A stretch of 26,474 bases of DNA, taken from Priapulus caudatus. Lineage: Eukaryota > Priapulida > Priapulimorpha > Priapulimorphida > Priapulidae. The notes beneath the pieces were generated by a model, which was not told the origin of the DNA, made no database searches, and worked only from the letters and a program-made list of their open reading frames with translations. Below are positions 8,853-19,437 of this stretch, piece by piece. Both the position numbers and the translations under genes were made by a program. Location: NCBI RefSeq assembly GCF_000485595.1, contig NW_014577161.1:437182-463655 (forward strand), read 5' to 3'. Position 1 is the stretch's first letter. Every line of letters begins with the position of its first letter.

Positions 8853-9113
8853 CTAATCTAGCACGTTGCACACACAGACGTGTCTAGCCGCCGACTCAGT
8901 GCCATCGTCACCTACATTCAGATCGAACCCAATGCAGACAGGCAACGCCGACGACCGAGATTCGATCCAATTACTGCCAACTGCGAAATCTCGAAGCACC
9001 CGCGAACCGAAATTTTCGACCTCCTCGAGAGTCGACCACGCCACACGTAAATGTTTGATGACGAGCAGTGCTGATGATTGCTGGCTTCTACGTTGTCGCG
9101 TGGCAGCCGCCAT
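8853..9113 (-). CDS. Unassigned open frame in a CpG-rich patch
   Basis: An 86-codon frame opens at an ATG with good context (GGAATGGCGG) and reads MAAATRQRRSQQSSALLV onward. The surrounding 8.75-9.2 kb is CpG-rich, unlike its AT-rich neighbours, and the opposite strand is also open, so composition alone could explain the frame. A possible donor, AAT|GTAGGT, lies near its 3' end. It could be a first exon of the same minus-strand transcript as the CAP exons, a non-coding promoter-associated transcript, or chance. I do not recognise the protein. Confidence 0.2.
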   Translation of the reverse strand: MAAATRQRRSQQSSALLVIKHLRVAWSTLEEVENFGSRVLRDFAVGSNWIESRSSALPVCIGFDLNVGDDGTESAARHVCVCNVLD

Positions 9114-9372
9114 TCCCCTACCCCTGACGTACCTGCACGTTGTACGGCACCCTCACACGTGGCCGCTAAACACGGTGCGTTAGCGATCGAACATTCGCTA
9201 AAACTCCAATCGCAAACGTATACATGCGAAGCGTGTCAGAGCGTGCATGCGAAACACGACAGTGGTGATATTGATCATAAATAGGGGGTTAACAGCTGTT
9301 GTTACATTGACAAAGAAGAAGAGCCGGTGCGTGTGCTGACTTATGCACCACCAATAGGTACATAAATGAAGC

Positions 9373-10156
9373 ATAATAATTAGTGGTGTTCCGATTAATT
9401 GAGTTTGTCGATTATTACTCGTTTGGGCTGCCGAGTTGATTAATCGAGTAGAAAATCGGACGACCGAGTACAACTCAAACTTTTTATATATTTTTTAATA
9501 TTTTTTTTATATTTCCAGATTTGACACAAGTACATACATTTACACATATATACTAGTAAACACGGTGCGGTGTAAATTTTCAAGGAACTAAACGACTTTG
9601 TTTCCTGAAAATCAAGCCTAATCCTAAATTTTCCTACATCTTTTCAACTTATTTCCTAAATTAAAGCATTTAAAAAAAATTCCAGGGACAATTTTTTTGT
9701 TCATATTATGAACAACTTATATGGTTAAAAGCTTAGGTCCCAACTCTGCTGTTTCTGAGAAATAACAAAAAACTAATTTTTGTATAAATTCACAATTTTT
9801 GCCGTCACTTAATTAGCGATGAAATAAAAAAATTTCATCGATAGCATAGAGAGGCATCTCTCTTATGTAATTAATATATGAGTTTGATTGAATTTGATGA
9901 GCAGTTATGTTGCAATGCCCTTTAGAGTCTTACCCGTCTGTAACCCTAACAGTATCCTTAATTACCATTAAATACTAGCTACATATACAATAATGTCAAT
10001 ATTCCTTCGCAATACACCGGTTGTGTCGACGATGACGCGGCGTCACTGCGTCGTCGCTGCAATCTAAAATGATCGATGATTAATCGATCATCGGTCGTTT
10101 TGTAAAACTGATGATCGATCATGAAATTTGGACCGATCTCCAACACTAATAATAAT
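9373..10156. mobile_element. 768-bp non-autonomous hAT-type element with 8-bp TSD
   Basis: The element is 9381-10148. It starts TAGTGGTGTTCCGAT and its other end read inward is TAGTGTTGGAGATCGG, fitting the hAT terminal pattern YARNG. It is flanked by exact ATAATAAT on both sides (9373-9380 and 10149-10156), the 8-bp duplication expected for hAT. Subterminal regions are rich in GATTAATCGA and ATCGATCAT words on both sides, like the subterminal transposase-binding repeats of hAT elements. The interior is AT-rich with no transposase frame. Confidence 0.85.
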
Positions 10157-10957
10157 GTATCATAAACAAGATTGGTTAGCAGGTACGCAGTATGTGTTTG
10201 CGGCCTGGCTACTAGTGACATATAGTTTCAGATTGCATTTTCAGTGTTCCACATTTTCCAGCATATGTGGTAACTAACTCTACTTGCTAACAAGTATCAT
10301 AACAAACACACAATAGACAGCAGTAAATTATAGTCCAACGTTAGTGAAACGTTGATCCTCTGTTGGCAAGGCTTTTTATTCCTTCAGCACAATACCGTTG
10401 CCACACAAGCTACCACTTAACAGTTATATGATAATGTTCAGGAAAAGGAAACGGATAGGAAAATTGCATCTGTAAAACCTCTTCTAAAATTCACCCAGTC
10501 AGTATAATGCACACACTAGCGATTAGACTAGGCAAGTTGCATACGCCGACTTTAAAAAAAAAACCATTCCCTGAACTACTGCATCGTAAATCACTCAAAG
10601 CAAATATGGAAATTGAGCCAGCAATTTGAACTGTCATTGGAAATTCATAATTCATTTGAACCTGCATCAAGGCACTCATTCAGAACCATTACTCGTTCAC
10701 ATTCACTAATTATTCGTAATCACTAATTTTAAGTCATTGCCAATTAATAGGTACTTTTTGCAATATTATTGACTCTTACTGCTTTAGCTTTCAGAAATAC
10801 AAATTAATATTGAAAGAATAAATGGCAGATATTTGTGCACAGGCTGCAACCTTCAATTCATACACTCACTGCTACAAACTCTACATGTTCCAATGTTTTA
10901 AAAGGATATAAGGCCTTCATAGAAACGTGTGCATGTGAACATGTATAGATGTCTCAA
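10157..10957. other. Intergenic, nothing recognised
   Basis: AT-rich sequence without an exon-like frame, repeat or RNA gene that I can support. Confidence 0.5.
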
Positions 10958-10959
10958 TA

Positions 10960-11296
10960 TTTATAAAGTGTTTCCCCTGGCCAAAAAGGTCTGTCAGATG
11001 GTTTTGTTTTTTTGGGGGAGTTGCCCAGTTCCAAGGTCCAACAAAACCAACAACGCAAGGGCCCCCCCAACCAAAGGCATCCAGGGGCATGCCCCCCCAA
11101 ATTTTTTTGAAAAAATTGTCCAATTTGGTGCATTCTAAATCTAAGCGTCTTTGGTGAAGTATAAGCACTGTTCTATGGAAGAACATTGATTTTCGTCAGC
11201 GAGGCGGTGTTTTGGAAAAATTTCTGTGTGGCGGCTGAGAATTAGAGCGAGGCGGCCCGCCTCGCTTGTGTCTATGCAGGGGAAACACTGTTTATA
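10960..11296. mobile_element. hAT-like non-autonomous element (about 325 bp)
   Basis: The right end read inward is CAGTGTTTCCCCTGCATAG and the left end is AAGTGTTTCCCCTGG, a typical hAT-style CAGTGTTTCCCC terminus with one change. The body is 10966-11290. The same 6 bp, TTTATA, lies on each side (10960-10965 and 11291-11296); hAT usually makes 8 bp, so two flanking bases may have mutated or the boundary is off. Inside are GGGGCATGCCCC (11084-11095) and a palindrome AGCGAGGCGG/CCGCCTCGCT with a 1-nt centre near 11246-11266. No coding frame. Confidence 0.7.
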
Positions 11297-12378
11297 GACA
11301 CTGTTACAGAGGTATTTGGCATTTGGATGCCATGTATCTCCAAGTGAGGAAGAGGAAGTGTCATGTCCGGTGCCAGTCAACCACCATAACACACACATGT
11401 GTATTTATATACCGGACACAACTTACAAGCATCATCAGTCTCCATACAACTAGAACATTCTTCAGTGTTATTTAACTGAAGCAGGTTTCCAAAACCACCT
11501 ATTTAACATGCTCCATATTGCTATAACATATTTGTGAAATTTTATGCTTATTTATAGTACTTGTAATTTTAACAATGAATTGGAAATTCATGACATTACA
11601 CAGAGTATGAATAGGAAGGAGTATAATATATACATATTAATGATGATATTATGTAGGTAACAATGAGTGTTAAAGAATAATGCTGACATAGATTTCAACA
11701 ATATATTCATATCTTCATTTACACAGGTTTTAATTATCCTTATGTAATGATATTATCATAGATTTTTGGTGACAATCGGTGCATGTGATAAAAGAGATTT
11801 GAATATCAAAACTAATCACATTTGTCCTGCATGGCACTCAAATATTGTAAATATACTATAGGTTGAACATGTTACCCAGGTGTATGATTATAGCTTAAAA
11901 TTAAACCTTTTATCAATGTCCCTGACAACTATGTCCTATACATAGCCTGTGTACGGGGCTCGTAGCCATGTCAGTGCTAATCTATACATTTCCAAAACAT
12001 TTTCCAAACAAGTTTTCTATAACTTAAAGAGTCCACTTCCTATAACCACAAGGTTTTAGCTAAATACGATCAAGTATGTACATTGCTTCATCATCTAATC
12101 AGTAAAAAATGTTAATGAAGCCAATTTGATTGCCTCTCTGACAAGATAAACATGAGCTTGATCATCAAAACACAATATTAGCCTATTTTCTAGTATGATC
12201 GAGCACAACAACTCGTTTCTCATGTGGCTTTCATCACGTAAAAAGTGGCATGTTTAAAATTTCAAGACATTTTGCAGGTTTTCCATGACCAAAACTAACC
12301 ACAAGTGCCTCTGGTGTACCACTAGTGGTGAGTGGCCACCCACACATAGGGTGTATGGGTGTATATAGCCCATACATA
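11297..12378. other. Intergenic, nothing recognised
   Basis: AT-rich sequence. A short palindrome, ACCACTAGTGGT, lies near 12316-12327. No gene or mobile element could be supported. Confidence 0.5.
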
Positions 12379-12634
12379 GAAAGATGGCGCCACCCGGAAC
12401 AACAGGGATTGCTGGTGCTCTTCATATTCACTCAATTATTCTAACCGCTTCTAGTCTTCTACTCGTTTCGACACGGAAAAGATACTAAAAGTTACAGGAA
12501 GTACCAGAGACATCATATATGGTACTCACAACGACAAACACGAAACGAAGTGGCAAAGACATGATGTTGTTTTTAAAAACTTTTGCAAAAATGAATCAGC
12601 CTCGTTCCCGAGCCGGAATCCAAGATGGCGGCGC
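12379..12634 (+). promoter_or_regulatory. Two AAGATGGCG (YY1-like) motifs upstream of the LINE frame
   Basis: AAGATGGCGCC begins near 12380 and CAAGATGGCGGCGCC near 12621. AAGATGGCGGC is the classic YY1 consensus, and a YY1 site lies in the 5' UTR of mammalian L1, where it positions transcription starts. The second copy overlaps the ATG at 12625, which is not in the 2A/PHD frame. Whether the first copy lies inside the element is unknown. Confidence 0.35.
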
Positions 12635-12637
12635 CCA

Positions 12638-13222
12638 GTGAAAACTCTAAATTTCTTCACTGTGCTGACACTTCTATTATCCAGAGACCTAGAACTGAAC
12701 CCAGGACCCCCAGTATACCCTTGTGGGCTGTGCGAGAAAACGGTCCGATCGAACCAAAATGGTATTCAGTGTGAAAAATGTGATGCATGGTTCCACTGTC
12801 GTTGCATTGGCATGGACTTAAAACTTTACAAAAAACACCAAACAGATGAATCCCTTGAGTTATTCTGCCCGAGCTGCGCACCACCGCCGCAGATGGAAGA
12901 AGACAGTGAAAATACAAACTACCTTCAAGAACTTTCCGAACTGCGCAAGAGTAACCCGAGAAACATTATTCTAGCGCAACTCAACATAAAAAGCATGAAA
13001 ACAAAATATGTTATTTTAAATGATATGCTGTACCAAAAACTTGTAGATGTGCTAGTCATTGGTGAATCGAAAATCGATGACTCGTACACCGACGCCATGT
13101 TCAATGTAGATGGCTACTATTTGTACAGAAGAGACCGAAACTCTAGAGGTGGTATCATGGTATATGTGAGATCAGATATACCATCTCGTAGACGACCCGA
13201 ACTAAAATCTATGCAAATCTAA
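12638..13222 (+). pseudogene. LINE N-terminus: 2A-like peptide, PHD finger, start of APE endonuclease
   Basis: The frame enters without an ATG; the codon at 12638 is GTG, and the frame is open back to a stop at 12452-12454. A hydrophobic run, FFTVLTLLLSR, precedes DLELNPGP (12686-12709). This matches the 2A consensus DxExNPGP, at which ribosomes skip the Gly-Pro bond. A PHD-type zinc finger follows, with C29, C32, C45, C48, H53, C56, C77 and C80 (counting from 12638; spacing Cx2C-x12-Cx2C-x4-Hx2C-x20-Cx2C). From about residue 108 the APE endonuclease begins (LAQLNIKS with catalytic-type Asn, VIGESKIDDS with the metal-binding Glu, RRDRNSRGGIMVYVRSDIP). It stops at TAA 13220-13222. The sense continues in the same frame, so the stop is a nonsense mutation. 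Confidence 0.88.
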
Positions 13223-13903
13223 ACAATCGGCATCGAACTTCAGATTAAAGATGCGAAATGGCTGATGTTGGCAAGCTATAGACCGCTATAATTGTCACCA
13301 AAAACCTTCACGGAGGACACGATGAAAACTCTGAATGTTATATTCTCAAAATACGAGAATGTAATTCTCCTCGGTGATTTAAATTTCGATATGCTCTGTA
13401 AAGAGAAATGTGCTCCCCTTACCAACCTATGCGATATTTTCGATCTAGTAAACCTCGTTCGTGAACCAACATGTTTCACAAAAAACAGCGACCCCTCGTT
13501 AAATGATCTCACGCTGACAAACAAACCAAAAAGTTTCCACCGATCACTCGTCACTGACACAGGCCTTAGTGATGTGCACCAACTTGTTGCCCGTGTGATG
13601 AAATCGAATCTTCAGACTCAGCAACGTGGAAAGCTACAATATCGTTGCTTCAAAAATCTCGACGAGACTAAACTAAAACATGATGTTGCATCCATACCGA
13701 TTCATGTAGCGGACAACTTCGATAATATCGACGACGTCTGCTGGATGAAAGATAGACTACTGTCAGACATCATCGACAAACATATTCCATTTAAAGAACG
13801 TAAACCTAAGAGGGCCAAAGCCCCCTTCATGAACGGCAAACTGCGAAGAAACATCAACTACAAAAAGAAACTCCGCAGAATATTTGAAAACTGTAGAATG
13901 TAG
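13223..13903 (+). pseudogene. LINE APE endonuclease, C-terminal half
   Basis: Same reading frame as the preceding segment. It runs through a second nonsense codon (TAA just before 13292, in the context SYRPL-stop-LSPKTF) and then on to a TAG at 13901-13903. Endonuclease motifs GDLNFDML and GLSDVHQLV (the catalytic Asp/His region) are readable. A basic linker with KERKPKRAKAP and NYKKKLRRIFE follows. The frame changes by +1 around 13885-13903, where sense continues in the next segment. CR1-type endonucleases nick the target DNA to prime reverse transcription; this copy could not make the full enzyme. Confidence 0.85.
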
Positions 13904-14450
13904 AACCAAGGAAAGCTTTGACAAATTTAGGAAGCAACGAAACAAAGTGACCTCGATGAAGAGAGCATCAATACGGAACTACTTCCTTGAGAGATGTGCT
14001 GGTGGACCCACATCCAAAGACTTTTGGCCGACAATCAAACCCTTCCTCAGTAAAAACTCTTGCAGCACGCAGGATATAATCCTGCTCGAAAATGGAAATG
14101 TGATCACTGACCAGAAACAGATCTGCGATATTTTTAATGAACATTTCTCTAAGGTAGCCAATGATATTGGCCGAGATCTAGATAACGGATCATGAGGTAA
14201 ATGATCACCCTAGTGTTAATAACATTAAGAACTTTGCCCAAACATCTGAACATTTTGTTTTTAAACCGGTCTCATCAAAACAGGTTGATAAATATTTACA
14301 GTCGATTGGCAATAAGAAAGCCACGGGTTTAGATAATATTTCTGTCAAAATTTAAAAAATTATCAGACCTTCCATGTTGGAAAATCTAAAAATTGATGTA
14401 AATAGGATGTTCACCGAGAGTAAATTCCCGAGTACTATAAAGACAGCCCG
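13884..14450 (+). pseudogene. LINE linker and N-terminal RT region, broken
   Basis: The first part (to TGA 14193-14195) reads CRTKESFDKFRKQRNKVTSM and later KDFWPTIKPFLS and ICDIFNEHFSKVANDIG, the usual pre-RT region of CR1-like elements. After a frame change the sense resumes at 14200 with NDHPSVNNIKNFAQTSEHFV and GNKKATGLDNISVKI. A nonsense codon TAA is at 14353-14355. The text continues to KFPSTIK, where another shift near 14440-14450 leads into the RT core. Confidence 0.82.
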
Positions 14451-15407
14451 GCCCGGGTCACCCCAATCTTTAAAAAAGATGACCCGCTTCACAAGAAGAA
14501 CTATCGCCCCGTAAGTGTCCTATCAATTCAGTCAAAGATCTTTGAGAGAGCCATGGTGGACCAAATGAGTGGCCACTTTCAGTCCCTCTTCCATCCATTC
14601 TTGTCAGCGTACCAAAAGGGCTACAGCTGTCAGTCTGTACTTTTAACCCTGACGGAGGAATGGAGGAGGGCACTTGAGGGTGGCCATTTTGTTGGTGCCA
14701 TACCAATGGACCTTTCGAAGGCCTTCGACTGCCTCCCCCATAATTTACTGTTGCGGAAACTGCGAGCTTATAATGTATCAGAAGAAGCTGTTAACTTGTT
14801 AGACAGTTATCTTTCTGACAGAAAGCAATGCGTTAGAGTTGGAAATACCCAAAGTATGTTCCTCCCATTGACAAAAGGCGTTCCGCAGGGTTCAATTGCA
14901 GGACCCATACTTTTTAACATCTTTATCAATGATATTTTCTACTGTATCAAAAATTCTACACTTGTAAATTATGCTGATGATAACACAATCACATATGCAA
15001 ACAAAAGCTGTGATGTCATGAAACAGACTCTGGAGACTGAGGGTAGTTTTCTTGTTGACTGGTTTACAGAAAACCAAATGGAAGCAAACCCAGGGAAGTT
15101 CCAAGGTCTTGCAGTAGGCAAGAAAACCCACAGCAAGAATCCTACCTTCAGGATCCAGGGTACTGATATCAAATGCACCGATGACGTTAAATGGCTTGGT
15201 GTAACTTTTGACTTTCTACTGAGTTTTGATACTCACATTTCAAACTTATGTAAGAAAGTAGCAAGACAAATAAATGTGCTTAGACGTATAGGAAGATATA
15301 TGCCAATAAGTTGCAGAAAGGTATATACACATCCTTCATTCAATCAAATTTCAACTTCTGCCCAATCATTTGGCACTTCTGTAGTGAAGCCAACAACAAA
15401 AAGTTAG
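14451..15407 (+). pseudogene. LINE reverse transcriptase core
   Basis: The frame is open from 14451 (ARVTPIFKKDD, NYRPVSVL) through the canonical RT blocks: DLSKAFDCLPH, GVPQGSIAGPILFNIFINDI and the catalytic YADD at 14970-14981, then KWLGVTFD. The catalytic aspartates are intact. The sense leaves this frame near 15320; the last 30 codons to 15407 are out of frame. The enzyme copies the element's RNA at the nicked target. This is the best preserved part of the element. Confidence 0.92.
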
Positions 15408-15812
15408 AGAAACTAAATTATCATGCTCTACGACGTGTGTATCACGACTATGAAAGCAGCTACGAGGCACTTCTCTCCAAAGACCAGTCTGTCTCATTAA
15501 ACCTCATGAGGCAGCAACAAATTGCTGAAGTGGTCTATAAAATTTTAAATAAACTGTTTAACAAAGCCCTTCATACCCGTTTGATTTATTCTCATACAGG
15601 GAAACTGGTCACGACTTGCGTGGCAGCAGCTTAAAACTCCAGAACTGCCGCACAGTAGCATACGGAAAAAAAGTCTACGTTACCATGGTGCTAGTCTCTG
15701 GAATCAGCTTCCACTCTGTTTGAAAGATGCTACCGATTTAATTTCTTTTAACAAAATGATAAATACATGGATGGGCAAGAAATGCATGTGTGCAATGTGT
15801 AGGTTCAGGTGA
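15311..15812 (+). pseudogene. LINE C-terminal domain, three frames
   Basis: The sense reads YTSFIQSNFNFCPIIWHFCS and LEKLNYHALRRVYHDYESSY to about 15605. It then shifts to HDLRGSSLKLQNCRTVAYGK and, after a one-base loss in an A7 run at 15666-15672, to SLRYHGASLWNQLPLCLKD, ending at TGA 15810-15812. This is the conserved C-terminus of CR1/L2-type polymerases ('RSFRYxGAxLWNxLP'). Confidence 0.85.
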
Positions 15813-16015
15813 TGTGCAATTATATTCAACAGCAACATGAAATGTAATTGCAATTGCATTTTCATTGATCATATACATTGCCCACAGCCCAAACAGTAAC
15901 ATGTCCTTACTTTATATTTTATCATACCCATACCTGTATCTCAAACTTGTATATCTTTAATGAAATGATATGTTGTTATAACTGTTTTTTATACATTTGT
16001 TAGATATCGATTAAA

Positions 16016-16093
16016 GAGCTTTCCAGCTCATGTTCACTGTTTTAAATGTACCGATGAAAATAAAGATTATCTACTACATCTACATCATCTACA
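16016..16093 (+). other. LINE 3' end: hairpin, AATAAA and short-repeat tail
   Basis: GAGCT-TTCC-AGCTC (16016-16029) forms a small stem-loop of the type expected near CR1/L2 3' ends, where the reverse transcriptase recognises the RNA. AATAAA lies at 16059-16064, followed by repeats of CTACAT/CATCTACA to 16093. CR1 elements end in short direct repeats rather than poly(A). Confidence 0.65.
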
Positions 16094-16102
16094 GCCATTG
16101 GA

Positions 16103-16148
16103 CATAATCAGGAGTCTATCAATGAATATTGATAAACTCCTGACATAA
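16103..16148. mobile_element. TCARGAG mini-hairpin copy 3, with TSD
   Basis: The element is 16108-16143 (36 bp). The arm TCAGGAGTCTATCAAT has an inverted match with one mismatch and a 4-nt loop. It is flanked by exact CATAA (16103-16107 and 16144-16148). It lies 10 bp after the LINE tail. Confidence 0.72.
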
Positions 16149-18518
16149 TCACATCCCTGGTTGAAAATAACATGTGTGTGCACTCTACCATATGTCATAT
16201 TACAACAAAATTACAGGTTTCACCCGGTCACTGGTCAGTGTATACATTTCAAGATAGGTACCGGTAACAGTCTATAAATATTTGCGCCACGTAACTACGT
16301 GTGCTCGTTTTGTGGGACCGTTTGAACACTCCATTAGCACACGAATCTGAAGATGGTGGGTGCACGTTTGATGTACATCTGCTGTTTTATAGCCTATAGC
16401 AGCACAAATTTGTGGTGGTGATTGTTGTGCCGGAGTAATCAGTAAAAAGTCCACTAATACTACAGTAAATTAATAGGTGAGACCTAATTTGTCTACTAGT
16501 ACTAGTACTACACTTATGCAGTTTTCAATTTATTCGTGAGTTAGGCTGTTTAAAACAAACATGACTGAGTTAGACAGTCAAAGGCCAGTGACAATGACGG
16601 CTCAATCCTGGTTTAGCAGCCCGGATTAGCTTAGCACTTTTGCTAAAACACATTATTTTTGTGGGGTCCCAAACTAGGATCGAGCAACGTGAACGATGCC
16701 AATGGGCCGACACACTCACACATTGTCTTCTGTACTCTAGACTGTAGATGCTGAGTAAGTTTACATAGCTTGGTGAAAATGCCTCGACAAGACGGGAACC
16801 TTATTCCAGGCATTTGGGGCTGACTACATCAAAGTATTTATTTGCATATATGATTATATTCGAGTATTAATATTGCTACATATGATATATTATGAGTGAT
16901 GATGTTCAAACATGGGGGCAGCCATTTTGAATTTGGGCGAACAATTCATAACAACTTAGTAACTGCTTCTGACAGCGACATTTACGCATACTTTATACTT
17001 CTGCGGTTACTTTGAACTATTTCACTTATTGGGTTTCTGATAAGTACTACAATAAAACTAATAATAACGTATAATATATAGAAAAATGTTCGCTTACCGG
17101 TGACTTGCACTGCAGTTCCGGTGCGCAGTTTAGGGTGGGAACTACAGGAAGTTGGCCCCTATAATAGTTTCCCCTGTGGTTTCCCAGCTATATTTTACTT
17201 GCAAGATTTTCTGTTTAACACTTAAATCATATTAGAATATCAATTAAAATAATAATTTGTTTATATTGATATATTTTACCTGGCGACGCAGAACTCAATT
17301 AACTAAAATCTGGGTCTTATTGCTATCGTCAACGTCGCGAAAAAGTGTAATGGCTGTGGCTGTGTATGTGCCTTGGCTTGTCCGTAAGAAATTTTATTTA
17401 TCTAATTCAAGTAAATGGGTATGTATGTACACAAGAATCTTGATGTCACACGTATTAGAAAAAAGTAATGATTACTTCCAACGCATTTCATTAAATTTTC
17501 CAAATAGCACATGCATTTTAATTGGTTGATTTTGAACTTGAGATTTTAGGCAATGTGCAACTTTTTGCATCGTGCCAAAAATTTCAGTCGCGACTCGTGC
17601 ACTATTCCGTTGTCGGCTAATTTTAGAGCAAATTCATTTAAAAAAAGGCGTGCCTTAAGATGCTGGTGTTGTAGGTGACGGTATTGCTGACAGTATTTAC
17701 ATGTTCATGCCTAATAAGAATTTGGTTTACATGAGCCTCAGCAGTTTCAAGCTAATATATTGTGCTACAACGGAGTTGCAGATTTTCGACTTGACTGTTT
17801 CGCAACCTATAGTCGATTTTTAGTGCCAATAATCATAGGTTTGGATTTACGTCCATGAATTTTTCGCATTAGTATTCTGCCAGGCAGTTATGCAAGAATT
17901 CGAGATTTGCGTAGTGTAGGCCTAGTTGGTTTTGGTTATTGCCCGAGATCTAAATAGTAGTGTTATCAACTTATCAGCCTAAATTTGCGCCGTGCAATGA
18001 GCGATCTGGTTTGGTAGCTTGTTCATGTATAGAGTGAAAAGTAGGGGTCGATTATAGACCCGTGAGGGATTCATCTAGAAATGTTCTGAGATGAAAATAA
18101 AGTGGAGCCAAGTTTTTCTCTTGATTTTCTGTTTGTTGGCTATAGTTTGAATTCTGCATTGTGGTTTTGTCACTGAATCATATTTGAAGGGAGTTTCTGG
18201 AGTAAGAGGGTGATGGATTAAGTCAAACGCATTTGAGAGGCCACTGGCTACCACCCCGCCATTTATTTACATAGCCTCACTCAGTAAGGAACAGTCAGAC
18301 AACTGAGGAAAGATATTACCATATTAACGTGATTAAGATTTTTTTATAATCCGACTAAAGCATACGTTCATTACATTCGTGTCAATAGAAATACGAATTT
18401 CAATCAATCTATACTTTTTTATAACAGTTCGCGTCGTAGTTATATATACCTAGATATCTTTTTAGGGAGTGTGCGGTCATATGGTGTGGTCTAGCTTTTC
18501 TTACGTTGACAACTATGC
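16149..18518. other. Intergenic, no gene recognised
   Basis: AT-rich DNA. A short ACTAGT repeat is near 16494-16508. A 90-codon frame at 17257-17529 has no recognisable motif and AT-driven composition. No exon, RNA gene or transposon terminus could be supported. Confidence 0.5.
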
Positions 18519-18720
18519 AGGGGCGTAAATCCATACCGAGGAGTGGGAGGGGGGATAATCGGCGATAGCCGGGGGCGAAATTAACCTTGGCTGCCGCAGG
18601 CAGGCCCGCGTGCCGTAGGCATGCCAGTGCTAGGGGGGTCTGGGGGCATGCCCCCTCATAAAATGTTGAAATATTTAAGCCATTTTCCTGAAATCCGAGG
18701 CATACTGTGGGCCATATTCT
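18515..18720. repeat. Dispersed G-rich repeat fragment sharing GGGGCATGCCCC with the 11-kb element
   Basis: It starts with a hAT-like CAGGGGCGTAAATCC. It contains the perfect palindrome GGGGGCATGCCCCC (18642-18655), preceded by GGGGGGTCT and followed by an A-rich TTGAAA block, an order also seen near 11060-11120. No matching right terminus was found, so it is probably truncated. Confidence 0.5.
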
Positions 18721-19327
18721 CATGTCTGATGACACTATCTCAACCCTAGACTCAACCTTACAAGTTAGGATTCAAAACACTTTTCATGACTTTTCAGAGA
18801 GCGTACACAGTTAGGTTACTATAGTAATAATAAATGTATTAAAACACAAGTAAGAATTGCAATTTCTCACAATTTCCCGCGTGTTTTGGTATGTTTGCAA
18901 CCATACTTTTTGGCTATTCTTTTTTTCTTTCTTTTTGGTTTTGAATTTTAGGGGGGGGGGATATTTGTACAGGCCATACGATGAGAAGGAATACAAATGA
19001 TAGTACGAACCAATATTGAAATTTGATGTTAAGCACAAACCCTTGTGCGCGGAAGGTATGAGTGCAGTTTTCCATAGTCACCGGAACGAACTAGGTGACT
19101 TGCCATTGAGTCATGATGTCTACATTAGCAAATTTCGTTGCCAATCACGGCTCGGTAGTTGAGACTATATTCGTACATCTGACCCTGTGTTATATAATAT
19201 AACTGCGAAGCACAGTATATGGACTAATGTAACTAATCATAGCCTATCCTGCGCCTCACAACCTAGTTCTCATGCTTGACACAATATATATACTACATTT
19301 TACTATGATACAATATAGTATACAATG
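18721..19327. other. Intergenic, nothing recognised
   Basis: AT-rich sequence with a G10 run near 18951-18960. No gene seen. Confidence 0.5.
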
Positions 19328-19329
19328 AT

Positions 19330-19413
19330 ATATCAGGAGTTAATAAAGATAAATTTGTCTTTATTAACTCCTGATATTATGTATAAATAAATAAATAAAT
19401 AAATTTATTTATT
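19330..19413. mobile_element. TCARGAG mini-hairpin copy 4 and adjoining (TAAA)n palindrome
   Basis: The hairpin core is 19333-19374 (42 bp). The perfect 20-bp arms of 19330-19349 and 19358-19377 begin ATATCAGGAGTTAATAAAGA, with loop TAAATTTG. The flanking pentamers (ATATA and TATTA) do not match, so no target duplication is shown. Directly after it, 19383-19413 is (TAAA)n passing into (TTTA)n, a second AT palindrome. Confidence 0.7.
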
Positions 19414-19437
19414 TATATTCTTACAATTTTGTTGCAG

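Larger units (their letters stand above)
12591..16093 (+). mobile_element. CR1-type non-LTR retrotransposon (LINE), nearly full length, decayed
   Basis: In order the element encodes a 2A-like peptide, a PHD finger, an APE-type endonuclease, a reverse transcriptase and a C-terminal domain. A 3' UTR follows, ending in a small hairpin (16016-16029), AATAAA (16059-16064) and a short CTACATCTACATCATCTACA tail. That order and the short-repeat tail fit the CR1/L2 group of LINEs. At least two nonsense codons in the endonuclease, one in the RT leader and about six frame changes make it inactive as it stands. The 5' boundary is not defined; 12591 is the ATG of a short frame that breaks at about 12636. 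No target duplication was found. Confidence 0.9.

Noticed and set aside
10106-10128. CTGATGA followed eight bases later by GAAA, resembling a second hammerhead core
   Set aside because: The intervening eight bases do not give a proper stem II in register, GAAA is followed by T rather than C, and no stem III or cleavage triplet follows. It is explained by the hAT subterminal ATCGATCA words.
12625-12627. ATG inside AAGATGGCGGC as the LINE start
   Set aside because: Its frame does not contain the 2A, PHD or endonuclease and stops after about 50 codons.
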